A DNA stretch of 64,000 nt from Rhizophagus irregularis (lineage: Eukaryota; Glomeromycota; Glomeromycetes; Glomerales; Glomeraceae): positions 2,170,001 through 2,234,000 of the forward strand of contig NC_089429.1 in the NCBI RefSeq assembly GCF_026210795.1, written 5' to 3'. Positions 45,476 through 57,900 of this stretch are shown piece by piece. The position numbers and the translations under genes were made by a program. A model generated the notes under the pieces. The model saw only the letters and a list, made by a program, of their open reading frames with translations, searched no databases and was not told the DNA's origin. Position 1 is the first letter of the stretch, and every line of letters starts with the position of its first letter.

Positions 45476-46196
45476 GTTAGCGAAGAAAAATGGAAGTAAA
45501 TAAATCCTTTTTTTCGGAGTAGGTTAACTCCCATTTTTATACAATTTGTTGACTATTTATAGTTAGTTGATCAAAGTACAAATGTGAAACCAAACCGCAA
45601 CTCATGACTAAGTTGATGTCGACCATGAGACGGATAAACTACAATGAAATTAGATTTTCCAAAATTGTCTATATAAAATCTATAAAAAAAGTTCCACTCC
45701 GATAAATGATCATTTTTCTGGTTTTTATTCCGCCGAAACTCAGACACGTGATCATTTTTCTAAAAAATTTTTTATATTTAACATAAAGATTTGCGGTCTT
45801 TATTTTGAAATAGTTTTAAATGTACAACAAATCATAATAACCAATAAATTCGTAAAATTATTTTTTTTTGGGTAAGAAAAAAAAATAACCCTTTAACATT
45901 AACCTTAAATCTGATTAGATTGAAAATAAAGAAAATCAAATGATAATTATTTTATTATTACTTTTAGTTTAGAAAATGATAAGTCACAGTTTGATTATAT
46001 CTGTAATTAAAAGGTATTTTTATGTAATATGTAATAATAATGATTAATTATGAAATATTAAACCATATCAATCAACTATCAAAATTTTTGTTTAGAAAGT
46101 ATAAATTTAAAATTAATTTTAATTAGTATGCGACACTTTCTATAATATATGTTTTAACTAAGATAAAATGAATAGTAAAAAAAATTTCAACTTTGG
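45476..46196. repeat. Upstream flank of F-box unit 2 (segmental repeat)
   Basis: Parallels 48959-49520: AATAAATCC-TTTTTTCGGAGTAGG, TATTTATAGTTAGTTGATCA, CAAATGTGAAACCAAACCGC, TTGATGTCGAYCATG and later CTTTTAGYTTARAAAATGRT. Contains the F5 promoter and leader. No other gene. Confidence 0.7.
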
Positions 46197-46375
46197 CTCT
46201 ATAAAAAAAGAACGTCATCGAAAATGTCCATAAAATTCCAATATTCCGGAGATATTATGAATTTCCGGAAAATGTCCAGCAAATGTCTAGGAGAGGCGTG
46301 GTATCCAGAAAGTGTCCGGAATATTGCAATTTTTCAGACATTTTTCATTTTCCAGATATCTTTAATAATGTGGCC
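46197..46375. mobile_element. Diverged second copy of the TCCGGA-rich TIR family
   Basis: Starts CTCTATAAAAAAAGAACGTC like 21472 and shares GGAAAATGTCCAGMAAATGT, CTAGGAG and CCAGAAAGTGTCCGGAATAT with it, then decays; the right terminal block is missing. Confidence 0.65.
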
Positions 46376-46384
46376 TTTTAATTA

Positions 46385-46570
46385 ATATTTTTATTTATTT
46401 ATTTCCAAGAACCTAATCCAACAAGATTTCCAGTTACAAAATTCATGATATGATCATAGGAAAGTTCTTCATGTGCTTAAAAAAAATGATTTTTTAGGCA
46501 AGGACACTTTTTCAATTTTAAAAATCAAAACTTTTATTGAATCATACATAACAAAGTAAAAAATGGATAA
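46385..46570. repeat. 3' flank of gutted F-box unit 3
   Basis: Matches 43606-43800, the 3' flank of F5, block for block. The gene that should follow is missing; only its N-terminus survives at 46600-46665. Confidence 0.65.
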
Positions 46571-46599
46571 ATTACATGAATACGATATTGGAAAATCTT

Positions 46600-46665
46600 C
46601 GAAAATACTGTATTATCTCATTTGTTTAATTTAGGTAAGTCTTCTGAAAACAGTTTCATGCATGT
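46600..46665 (-). pseudogene. N-terminal stump of a deleted F-box gene (unit 3)
   Basis: Minus strand: ATGCATGAAACTGTTTTCAG-AAGACTTACCT...AATACAGTATTTTCG, which lines up with the first 65 bases of F6 (ATGGCATGCTCGAAATTATT ...). The rest of the gene is absent. Confidence 0.6.
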
Positions 46666-46692
46666 TATGCTATTAAGGAAAGAGGTGACAAT

Positions 46693-47233
46693 AGGACCCC
46701 GAGCAATATATATATAGGTAACAAGAAAGGTCAAAATTTTTATAATAGCTCTACGCAAGGTTTTTATTAAGATAAATAAGCAAACTCAACATGTGACTTC
46801 ACAAATTGCCCAAAAATAAGCAATCTAACCATATGACTTTATAATATTATATTTTACAAAAATTATTTGATCAAATTTTCTCGCATTTATGATTTACAAT
46901 TTCACTTTTTTCAATAGTAATATCATCTTAGCTAAAATATCCATCTTAGTAATTTTTTTCATCTCCTATTAACTTTTGCATATTAGCATAATACCATCGC
47001 TTATATAGTTAAATGTTATACAATGCATTATTAAATAATACTAAATTTACTCAATAAATAAGCAATTATAATATATGACTTTTCAAAAATTCTGTGAAAA
47101 TAAGCAAATGAAAAATATGACATTGGCAAAAAATATCATTAATTTTACGCAAATCTAACCTCTAACTGTGGCTAAAATAGCATGTGACTAAGCAAACGAT
47201 ATTGTTACCTATACATATATTGCTCGGGGTCCT
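46693..47233. mobile_element. TIR transposon with AGGACCCCGAGCAATATA ends
   Basis: Inverted ends AGGACCCCGAGCAATATA extending to about 31 bases with one mismatch (…TAGGTAACA). Perfect 8-base target duplication GTGACAAT at 46685-46692 and 47234-47241. 541 bases, A+T-rich, no coding capacity. The 8-base duplication suggests hAT or a relative, but the terminal bases are not typical hAT, so the superfamily is left open. Confidence 0.85.
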
Positions 47234-47359
47234 GTGACAATCAATGTAAGGTTTTATAGTCAATCAATTATATAATGATAGTTATCATGTCACAGATTAA
47301 TTTACTTGTACTCATATATATAAACTATAGTTAAAAATTGTTTTATTTTATTCAACTTA

Positions 47360-48958
47360 TTACAAATAACTGTTTACAATATCATAAGTTTGAATAAAAA
47401 AATCTTCATATCTTTGAATTATAATATCATATAATTTAAATTCATTTACTTCACCCTTCAAATCAATCAAATCTTGATAAATATTATAAATAGCTAAATA
47501 TTTAACCCTTTTCTTTTTCATAATAAATTCTTTTATACAAGATAAAATATCTTCATTTATATCATAATACATATTTCTAATAAATAATCTATTTATAAAA
47601 GTATTTTTAGAATTTTCTAAAAATATTTTCAAATCATTTTGACCAATTTTAAGACCTAATCTTAAAAATTCTAATTTAGAGGGAAGAATTTGTCCTAAAT
47701 TTTGTAATACAATTGAACAAATTGTATTATAATTTAAAGAATGTACAAAAAAATCAATTTCAATACTAAGATAATTAAGATTTTGTTTAATATTTTCAAT
47801 TAAACTAAGTGTTAGATTAATATTATTTTGTATCAATTCTTTATTACTAAAATCATAATCACAGCTATTAAATCCAAAATTTTCTAAATCATTACCAAAT
47901 CTTTGTAATAATAATTGTAATGATTCAACTTGTAATATTTCACTTATGATTAAAGTTTTCAATTTAAATGGTATGATAACACTAACCATTTGTTGAACAA
48001 ATTGAGAATTTAAAGATTTACAATAAATAATATGAATAGATTCTAAAACATTAAATTGGTTAAATATTTCTTTAAAATTAGAAATTATAATATTAAAATC
48101 AATTGAATAGAATGTAATTATTTTCAAAGTATTTGAAATATTGGAATTTTTTAATAAAGAAAATGAATTATAGAAGAAGTCGTTACATTCAAATGAAATT
48201 TTTTTGAGATTCTGTTGTGTAATAATCATTTGTGATAAACAGTTTCCAATTGAAGAGAAATTACCTGCTTCAAATTTAAAAATTCCAAAATAAAATGATG
48301 TGATTGAATTACAATTAGAATGTAAAAATTTGAGAAAAGGAAGGATATTTGTAGAAGGGAAGAGATTTCTACAACCGTACATAATAAATATATAAAATAT
48401 TAAATTTCTAATATTGCAAGTAAAATTTGGATTTTGTAAAGTTAATTCCATAGTATCATTAAAATATTTATAATCACTAATTGTATGCATTTTAACTTCA
48501 AAAGAATATAAACTTCCTTCGTTTTCAATAAACATTTTAAATAATAATCTATATACTAATTTTGCCGCCTTCCTACGTTTATCATAATTATTATCCATTA
48601 AAGTTGAGAGCCAATTTTCAATGGAATGACCAACTTTATGTGTATTTAAACGTTTAATAAAACTAGGATAATTGAATAATGTACTCGAAAGTAGTAACAA
48701 ATTATTATTAATTCCATATTCATTTAATTTTGCTTTATCATCTTCATTTAAATTACGTAAGTAAATTTCAACAAATCGAAAATTTTGGACGTGAATTAAT
48801 GAAAATGGATCTTCCCATAATAATGAAATCGCTGAACGACACCATAATCTGTTGACTAAAATACATGAATGCAATGTTGAAATATCATTCCTAAAATACT
48901 GTATAATTTCATCTATTAATTCAGGTAAATATCCTGAAAATAATTTCGAGCATGCCAT
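47360..48958 (-). CDS. F6: F-box/leucine-rich-repeat-like protein
   Basis: Intact single-exon 532-residue protein starting MACSKLFSGYLPELIDEIIQ. F-box about residues 9-50 (LPELIDEIIQYFRNDISTLHSC, LVNRLWCRSAISLLWEDPFS). Leucine-rich remainder nearly colinear with F5 (SNCNSITSFYFGIFKFEAGN, QQNLKKISFECNDFFYNSFS, LLLQRFGNDLENFGF) but lacks about 20 residues present in F5 near residue 370 (the KSIVKYCTKIKYFD region), an in-frame deletion that removes one repeat. Best candidate for the functional member of the tandem array. Expected SCF adaptor. Confidence 0.87.
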   Translation of the reverse strand: MACSKLFSGYLPELIDEIIQYFRNDISTLHSCILVNRLWCRSAISLLWEDPFSLIHVQNFRFVEIYLRNLNEDDKAKLNEYGINNNLLLLSSTLFNYPSFIKRLNTHKVGHSIENWLSTLMDNNYDKRRKAAKLVYRLLFKMFIENEGSLYSFEVKMHTISDYKYFNDTMELTLQNPNFTCNIRNLIFYIFIMYGCRNLFPSTNILPFLKFLHSNCNSITSFYFGIFKFEAGNFSSIGNCLSQMIITQQNLKKISFECNDFFYNSFSLLKNSNISNTLKIITFYSIDFNIIISNFKEIFNQFNVLESIHIIYCKSLNSQFVQQMVSVIIPFKLKTLIISEILQVESLQLLLQRFGNDLENFGFNSCDYDFSNKELIQNNINLTLSLIENIKQNLNYLSIEIDFFVHSLNYNTICSIVLQNLGQILPSKLEFLRLGLKIGQNDLKIFLENSKNTFINRLFIRNMYYDINEDILSCIKEFIMKKKRVKYLAIYNIYQDLIDLKGEVNEFKLYDIIIQRYEDFFIQTYDIVNSYL

Positions 48959-49623
48959 GTTAGTGAAGAAGGAGTGGGAAAGAGTTTATTTTTAATTACG
49001 TCAAAAAGGGTAAATAAATCCTTTTTTCGGAGTAGGTGGCTGATTATTTATAGTTGATCAATTATACAAATGTGAAACCAAACCGCAGTTTTATTACACT
49101 CTTTTGTGGAACTGAATTGATGTCGATCATGCGACAGATAAGTATTCTAAATTTACCGATGGAATTCAATATACTAGGCCGTTAATAGAATTTTTCAAAA
49201 ATCGTCTGTATGAAGAAATTAATATAAATTATTAACATAAAGAATTATAATAAACTAGCTAACTTTAATACAGCAATCATTATAATCGATAAATTTATGG
49301 TTAATTTGGATTAACAAATAAACATTTCCATCGTTTTTTATTATATAGGAAATTTTTTTTTTTTTTGGTTAGAAAAAAAACAAACCTTTAACCTTATATC
49401 TGATAGATATTGAGTATAATGAAAATCAATTGATGATTTCTTTTTGTTACTTTTAGCTTAAAAAATGGTAAGTCGCAATTTGATTATAACCTGCACAGCC
49501 AATTAAAATATTTTATGTTTTTACTATTGTTTAACCAATTGATTCGTCTGATTCGATGATCACTTTTTTAATTGATCACATGTATTTAATCATGTGATAA
49601 ATCGACAAGCTCGAGAGGTATTT
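48959..49623. repeat. Upstream flank of F-box unit 4 (segmental repeat)
   Basis: Same block order as 45476-46130 and 42117-42600 (TTTTTTCGGAGTAGG, CAAATGTGAAACCAAACCGC, AACATAAAGAATTATAATAA, TTAACAAATAA, GCAATTTGATTATAACCTGC). Holds the F6 promoter. Confidence 0.7.
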
Positions 49624-49636
49624 AAAAAAAAAAAAA
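49624..49636 (-). terminator. RNA polymerase III terminator of tRNA-Lys
   Basis: A run of 13 A on the plus strand, i.e. T13 on the transcribed strand, 29 bases past the tRNA 3' end. A T-run is the standard Pol III stop. Confidence 0.6.
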
Positions 49637-49665
49637 CTTAATATTTTTCAATGGAAAGATTTATT

Positions 49666-49738
49666 CGCCCAACGTGGGGGTCGAACCCACAACCTTGAGA
49701 TTAAGAGTCTCACGCTCTACCGATTGAGCTAGCCGGGC
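49666..49738 (-). tRNA. tRNA-Lys (anticodon CTT)
   Basis: The minus strand folds as a full 73-base cloverleaf. Acceptor GCCCGGC pairs with GTTGGGC (two G-U pairs); D-arm with box A TAGCTCAATCGG; anticodon stem TGAGA/TCTCA with loop CTCTTAA, anticodon CTT; T-arm with box B GGTTCGACCC; discriminator G. No intron and no encoded CCA, as usual for a nuclear gene. Confidence 0.96.
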
Positions 49739-51955
49739 TTATTCTTTACAATTATAAAAAGTATTAATTAGAAAATTGATTAAAAATTTATTCCACCAAT
49801 AAAAATAATTGTAAGATTTCCTATTTTTTTTTTAACAAAAAAGAAGTGTTTCATTTTTTTTATCCATATAATTTATACCGAGATCTACAACCGACGTAAA
49901 CAAATAAATTATACTTTTATTACAAATATGCGTAAACATGGCAATCGTTCATTTTTTTTGAAAAAATTTTTTTATATCGTTATTTATATATAAATAACAA
50001 CTTTATATATTAAACGATTAAATTAATGATTAGTCATTGATGCTTAAGCCTTTATAGTAACCTAACTAATTAAATTTCTTAATTATTAATAATAATTATT
50101 TTTTTTTATCTCTAAGGATTAAAATAATAAGAATGGAAATAATCATCTCACCAGAATAGATGACCAGAGAAAAATTTTCAATTTATAAATTATTGTTTTT
50201 AATAAATAATTAGAACCATATGAGAACGCTCACATTTTTAACCATAATTTGAACATTGATTTCCTAGCGTAATTGTTCTAAGTAATCATAATTATATTAT
50301 AAAAATTCTCTATTGATATTTTCGCTTTCGATTATACTCGTAAAATTATGATCTTGAGATTATCTGAACCAAAACATAATTGTCTAAGTTTGCTAATCAT
50401 TTCGAATCAAATAATGGAATAAAAAAATATTAGCATTTATTAGTATAAAGCAAAAAAAAAGATTTTTACTAGTGCTGAAGATGTGACTTAATATTAAAAT
50501 TTACCAATAATCAATCAGCTAGTAGCAAGTATAAAACCTCTGCATTGAAGCTAACGCTATAAAATGAATTAATAAAGAAAATAAACCATAAGAAAAATGA
50601 TGCCTGATATTTCTAAAGCCAAGGGTGAGTCTTAAAGAAAACTATCATAAATTACTGCAACAATAAAACAAGCTGAATAAGGCGCGTCATTTGACAACAA
50701 TTTTGTTCTCCTTCAACTTCACCTCTTTAAGTAATGGAGTGTTCATAAGTATTTGCATTTTAATTAATAGATTACTCACAGTGTCATTTTATGATTCAAT
50801 TACTACGGAAAATTCCAAATGAAGTATGGAACTCATTATAGTTAATGGAAATATATTGTTTAGTTTTATTAAATTTTAAGTATACGTAAATTGTAATTCT
50901 ATTAAAAAATGCGTCACAATCGTAGATATATCATTGCGTGAAACAATTTTATGACAGGTGACAACCGAATCGAGTTCATGTGATGCTGCACAAATTTCCA
51001 ATAAGTAAAATTCACAAAACGATGCCGAAATTATGCTTTTGGTGAACGTTAAAATAATATCACTAAAATCATATAGTTAATTCAAAAATAAATAAGCAAA
51101 TAATATTATTATATTATTTATATACTTAAATGGGTTTTAGTGCGTGATTTGGGATGGGATTGGATTTTGAATGGATGACGAGTATATGAAGGTATAAATT
51201 ATTGATATGTAGATTAGTAAAAATAAGTGCTTATAAAGAAGAATTCTTATGCAGGGGGTGATTATATTGAGGTCTTACTTGTATTTCAAAATTTTTATAT
51301 ATTCACTAATTTTTTGTTACAGTTAGCGCATTCGTTATAAAACATATTCTATTTAAATAAATTAATAGCTACAAAAAATGATAACAAACAAACATATATT
51401 AAGAATTAAACATTACAATTGTTACTCCCTTTATAAGATAAATCGATCCATATTTTTCATATTTTTTCCATACTCGTTATAACCATTTAAGCGAATATAA
51501 CAATCTTTAATTAATTAAAATTATTTCAAAAAGCTATATCAATTTTTGGTGCCATATAATTGGAGAATTGTTAATACCTTTATTATGTCATCAGTTTATA
51601 TAGAAGTGTTTTAGTGTACAAGCTAGAACTTAAAATAAAAGTATATGGTCAAAAAAAAAAAATACAGTGTTTAACAAAAGATCATAAAGAACGGTCAGAT
51701 CGTTCTATGCAGCTGATGCGGTCACGTGTGACGTGTGTTCCCAAAAATCGAAGTTTTTAATAACTGATGTCATTTTTTAATATAATGATTTCCAAATAAT
51801 TAAATATGTGAAAAAAAAAATTTTTTTATCCAGTTAATTACTTTATGGATAACCAGTAACTTCAACGTCTATATTCAATGGTTTGTAGTCTTCTTTCCTC
51901 TCTTCCTCCGTAATGACATAAAAGTACGAGACCATTAACAGATTTAAATCAAGGT
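49739..51955. other. Long intergenic region
   Basis: 2.2 kb with no supported coding region, RNA gene or transposon end. Only A+T-rich DNA with homopolymer runs. Confidence 0.4.
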
Positions 51956-51963
51956 ATCGTAAT

Positions 51964-52497
51964 TAGGGATGCCAAAAGTTTCGGTTATAACCGATTATAA
52001 CCGGTTTTTACCGGTTCGGTTATGGTTCGGTTTCAGTCCAAGACCGACCGGTTAACCGTCGGTTTTATATATAAAAAAAACTGACAAAAAAACCGATCAG
52101 TTAATCATATATTTCAAAAGAAAAAAATGTTTGTTTTATTAATTTTATTGAGAATACTATTAAAAATTATGATTTAGTTGTATATATATATATAGTATTC
52201 TTGTTTTTGAAATAATAAGAAAATTTATATTTTACGCGTCGATCACGTGATTTTTCGTTCCGCTGAAAAAAATCGCAAAATTGACATTACTATCGTAAAA
52301 AAAATTATAACTTTAAGAAATATTATCAAATAAAATTATAATTAATACTTTCTAACATTAGTTCATTCAATTTGCAGTAGTTTTGCGATCGGTTTTGCAA
52401 TTCGGTTTTATCGGTCGGTTTTGCGGTCGGTTCGGTTTCAGCTGAAAACCGCAGTTTTAAAACCGAAACCGAACCGAACCGACCGTTGGCATCCCTA
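51964..52497. mobile_element. hAT-like MITE, young family, copy 1
   Basis: Ends TAGGGATGCCAA inverted to TTGGCATCCCTA with CGGTTATAACCG/AACCGAACCG words inside each arm. Perfect 8-base duplication ATCGTAAT at 51956-51963 and 52498-52505. 534 bases, exactly the length of the copy at 59574-60107, from which I find only two base differences. No coding capacity. Confidence 0.95.
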
Positions 52498-52505
52498 ATC
52501 GTAAT

Positions 52506-54197
52506 TGAAATAGTCTTAATGCAGAAATAAAGTTCTGATCAGCAATATTATAAAAAATATTGACTAGAAATAATTCCCAAAAAAGGAGATGGAAATTTTC
52601 TGCTTAAAGTAAATTGAGTTCGTAAATTGGCGAGAAAGATGAAATGCATTGAAATCATTTCGAAGTTAATAATACTACTTGAAAAACAATTTTAAGGGAT
52701 AGACACTGTTCATAGTAGTAAATAAACGTAGTTCAACGCTAATATCTATATAATCATTTTATTGCCATACACACTTTTATTGCAGTCATGTGAATTTGCG
52801 TCAGGATCACCAAACCATGCAGTATTGCTTGGATTTTTTTTTCGCCACTCGCTCATTCATTTTATAATGAGTTATTAAAAAAAAAAAATTTTTTTATTAA
52901 TTAATGAGATGTTAATGTTAATATTATTCTTTAATGAATAATTAATATTATATATTAATAATTTTAAATTTTATGAACCTTAATCTACTGAAATTGTGAA
53001 AACTGGTAAATACAGTGAACTAGTATTACTAGGAACCTCTTGTTTAAAGTTACAATAAAATTAAGATGCAAGCATTCTATTAAAAATATTACTTGCATAA
53101 ACTACTATTAAAAATTTTTATTATGAAATTCTAAACACTTTATTGACCATCCTTATTTGTTTAAGGTTACAACTAAAATTTAACAATAATTCTTAAATAC
53201 ATGAAAAAAAAAATAATAAGTAATTTTATAGTTATTGTCTTTGTGATTGGCTACTACGATATTACATTATATTGATGATATAATATTCTAAAAAGAAAGG
53301 AAGTAGGTCTTAATTTAGTTAGCAACAAGGGCTATTTTTTAATAAATATATATAATATAAATTTCAATCCAATTCAATTCTTAATTTATCGAATGTACGA
53401 GATTACGACATAATTAATGAATAATAAGGGAAATAGAATCACGTGCTAATGGCCTGATATCTTTTGTAATTTTTCAATGAAATTACATTTTTCTTTAATA
53501 AAATCGTAATTTTTTTAAATAAATAAGTCACATTTGTTTTATTGGCAAAAAAACCCTAACATATAAAAGTGATTCATTTACTTTTTACCATTTGTTCATT
53601 TAAATTTTTTTAAAAGGACTCATTTAAACAAATAATTTCAAAATATGATTGCTAATATCACAACCCACAACCATTACGTATATACTTTCAGTGTCTGATG
53701 AAAGTATCAATAGTCTAATATATATAATTTTAAAACTTTTTTTTTAAAGAAAATTTTAATTTGATTTTTTTGAATAGTGCTACGCCACAGGGAGGCATAT
53801 TACAAACATGTCCATGTAGACAACACTAAAAAAAATTATAAAAAAAGCTTCACTGGTTATACCCTTTTTTAAATGATATGTTTTTTAATTTGACTTTTCA
53901 TAATGTAGTTAACCGCAAAACATCTGGTTTAATCACAAAAATTTACATAAAGAAAAAATTATTTATCGCTCTCCTCATTTTTACGCAGTAAATTTTTTTG
54001 GGGTTCTGTAGTCAGACTGTAGACACAATAATAAATAATAAGGTATTTTTTAACTAAAATAGAACAATATATATGAATAAAAAAAGGACATAATCAAAGG
54101 TCATCAACTGTAGATATTTCAAACCGTACAGTATACCTTTTCAAAAGTATTTTTAGAAGATACAGTATGTCTGTAATTTACATTATTATGAACTTTT
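52506..54197. other. Long intergenic region
   Basis: No supported gene in 1.7 kb; A+T-rich with homopolymers. A slightly GC-richer phrase (GCTACGCCACAGGGAGGCAT, 53780) is unexplained. Confidence 0.4.
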
Positions 54198-54290
54198 AGA
54201 CTACATTCATGTATTTTTGTTAACAGATTATGGTGTTGTATAACAATTCCAACTCCTGCATTATTTGAGAATTTTCAATGTTACCAGTTT
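54198..54290 (+). pseudogene. F-box fragment
   Basis: ACTACATTCATGTATTTTTG followed by TTAACAGATTATGGTGTTGT and ACAATTCCAACTCCTGCATT corresponds to LHSCxLVNRLWCxxxIPxL in F3. Frame is lost and no flanking part of the gene remains. Confidence 0.65.
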
Positions 54291-54972
54291 TTAAAAATAT
54301 ACACGGGCGAATTATATATATCACCATATATTAAAAATTCACTTTTTATCTGGCTTTTTCTAAACAAACTTCTTACAGTTTTTAGTAAAACTTTATTGTA
54401 AAATATTTAATTTTGACGACATTATAAAATAACGTGGCATAATCATGTGAAACCGCAACAATCATGTGATCAGAGTAGCAATCAGGTGATTGTGTAACAA
54501 GTGAAAGAATGAGAAATAATTGTTCGTTATTGTTGTTCAAATATTTGTTTCCATCGCTTTTTATTTGTTTCCTTTCTTAGTCTGTGTTTCATTTCTGTTT
54601 CCTTTGCTTTCTTCATTATTTTCTACGACGGAATGTTTAGTAATTACGCCCACACTTAAAAAATACTTTCTTTAGTTGATCATATGCGTCTCAACTAAAT
54701 AAGTAAAAAATAACAAAGCCGATCTTTTAGTTATATATTGTTATGCATTAGCTCTTCGATAAAGAACTTCTAAATTTATAACGGACTTTTCCGTTATTTA
54801 AAAATTCCATGGGGAAATATAGAAATACTTTCGTATTACTACCAGAAAGTTCCATCTTTATCAAACTCTTATTAGTAATCATTCAGATATAAATAAATTA
54901 CGTTCAAATTTTTTCATATTCATTATCATTATTGATATTTGTTTATAACATACTAATAATTAACATAATAAA
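54291..54972. other. Upstream region of K3
   Basis: A+T-rich, no gene. The leader differs from the K1/K2 leader. Confidence 0.35.
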
Positions 54973-57900
54973 ATGGAATTGGTGAATACAAATGATGAAA
55001 ATTCATTTGACCCGACGCCAAGATTAAAATCTAGTCCTATACCAATTAAATTTCTTTCTTTTAATGAAGATGATAGAAAGTGTTTTAATTGTGGAGAAGA
55101 ATATATTAAGGCAGTTCTTTGTCATAGGCAAAAATATTGCAAAAAATGTTTATCGCGTTATATTAATGATATACCTGATAATAATAATACATACTTGGAC
55201 GTATATATTTACACAATGGATTTGGAATGTAGTGATCATGAAATAAGTAGGACAAAAGTATCACAAAATATTCAAGAATGCTGTGGAAATTGTGTGAGAA
55301 TTTTATGTTTTAAACAAATGGCTGGATTTGTTGGATATTATTCTAATGAAAACACACTATATGATATACGTAATAAGGTGATTGAAAGTGAAAGTTATTG
55401 TAAATTATGTGGAAAGCCATTATCACTCACATATAAAGTATTAGATGATTTTTCATTATGTTCGGATTGTTATCTAATTTCTTCTGAATGGATAGAATCA
55501 ACTTTGGTTAAAAAGCGAATTTTGATTCTTTACTTACCATGGTGGCATAATAATCTTAGTTGTAACGCATGTTGCTCAAAGTTAACATTTACATCAGACT
55601 GTCAAAAGTATTGTGCAAATTGTTGTATATTTTATGTTGGATGCAGATATTGTTTAACAACAAACATTATTTTTGGACCTATACTTGAATCTAAATGTAA
55701 AAAATGTAAAAGAATATCACTTATCATAAATAGTAGAGAACACAGCGATATTGATGATTTTCTTCTTAATAATGTTTTACACGGTGACTTTGAGTTACCT
55801 GACACTGTAAATATTGTAAAAAGTATTGGTGAAAATTTTAATATACGCGATATATTAAATACTCTATTTAAAACACGAAAAAGTAAATCACAAATTAATT
55901 GGACACCGTATTCTCAATTCGAAGATGTAAAAGAAATGACAAAAGGAGGTTATGGTATTATACATAAAGCGACTTGGTTAAGTAATAATGAAACTGTCAT
56001 TTTAAAAAGATTTGAAAATTCTAAAAATAGTAGTAAATATTTCTTAAATGAGGTAAATAATTTAAAATATTTATTAAATAGTTTTTTTTGTTAAAATTAA
56101 TCTTTAATTAAAATCTTAAATTTTATAGTTAGAATCATATCAACATTGTATTGACGAATCACTTCGTGGTCATATAATCAAAATTTATGGTTTTACAAGA
56201 GATCCTGAATCAGAAGATTATATATTAGTTATGAAATATGCGTCAGAAGGAGATTTACATAAATACTTACAAAAAAGCTTTAAAAATATTACATGGAATA
56301 ATCAAAAACTACGTATATTATGGCAAATTTCAGAAGGGTAATTATATTTTAAACGTATTCATTATATTCACAAATTTAAATTATTCATTTTTTCTCTTAA
56401 TTTAGACTTGAACATATCCATAATCATCAATTTATACATCGAGATTTCCATAGCGGAAATATATTATTTGATTTATTTAATGACCAAAAGAAAACTAAAG
56501 TAAGATATCAATGGAAAATTGGAGATCTAGGATTATCACATTCTGTAAATAATAAATCATCAAATAATGAAATCTATGGAGTTATACCTTATATTGCACC
56601 AGAAATATTTAAAGGGTCAGCATTTTCTAAAGAAGCTGATGTTTATAGTTTGGGTATGATTATGTGGGAACTTACAACAGGTTGTAAACCTTTTGCTAAC
56701 GTTAAACATGATCATAGTCTTATTTATGTAATTCTTGATGGAGAACGACCTGAAATTACAGAAGACACACCAGAATGTTATGCTAATTTAATGAAAAGTT
56801 GTTGGGATCCTGATCCAAAAAAAAGACCTCCTATAAAAGAAATTCGTAATACTTTTGGTAGTTGGGCTTTTAGAGGTAAAAATAAAGCAGAATTTGATCA
56901 AGCTGAAGCAAACCGAAAAAAACTGATTGAATTGAAGAAGATTGGACCTGAATTTGCTGAAAAATATCACTCGGAAGCAATTTATACAAGTAGACCATTA
57001 AGTGATTTAATTTCTAAATGTTCATCCATTAATTCATTTTCAACAATTTCATATGGCAATAAACAAGGTATTACTAAAAATAAAGATAATTATTATTTAA
57101 ATAATATCCTATAATTCTATAATTCATAAGATTTTTGTTATATACTTTAGATTCTAATTATATCTCACTTAATGCAGTTACTAAAAGGTATTAAACATAA
57201 AATTTTTTTGCTTTAAATGACATAACTAACTATTATTTTGAATCTTTCAATTTATTTGTTTAGTTTGTCGTCACAAAATTTAAATTCCAAAATTCAAACT
57301 TGTTCAGCCTCTTTTGATTCTAATTATATCTCAGCAGAATTCAGTGTTTGGCAAATGACTTGAAATGAACAAATGACTCAAATGACAAGTCATTTGTCAT
57401 TTGTCATTTGCAACTCAAATGACCTGTCATTTAAGTCATTTGAAAAATATTAAATATTCTGAGGATTTTTATTAATTATTTTGTTTATTTTAATTAAGAA
57501 AACAAAAATATTAAAACAAAATTGGTTTAATATATATAATCAAAAAAGTTCCAATAGTAGTAAAGATTTTTTAATCACGTGATTTTGTTATTATTTTACA
57601 GGTTATTATTTGTTAATAATATTATTATAGACAGGATTATTTCACTTATAATTATTTCACTAATGATCATTTTATCCACACAGATAAAAGTTAATTGATT
57701 TTGCAATAAAATATTTAATTGTAACACATGTAGTGGATCCCATTTTTCACCATTTTTATATATAATTGTTGTCTTTATTTAATCATAAGATGGCCATAAT
57801 ATTTATTTATGCATATAATTATATAATAAAATTATATAATAAATAACATATCAGATATTATCACTTTAATAATTATGGTTGTGTTATTTATTATTTTCAG

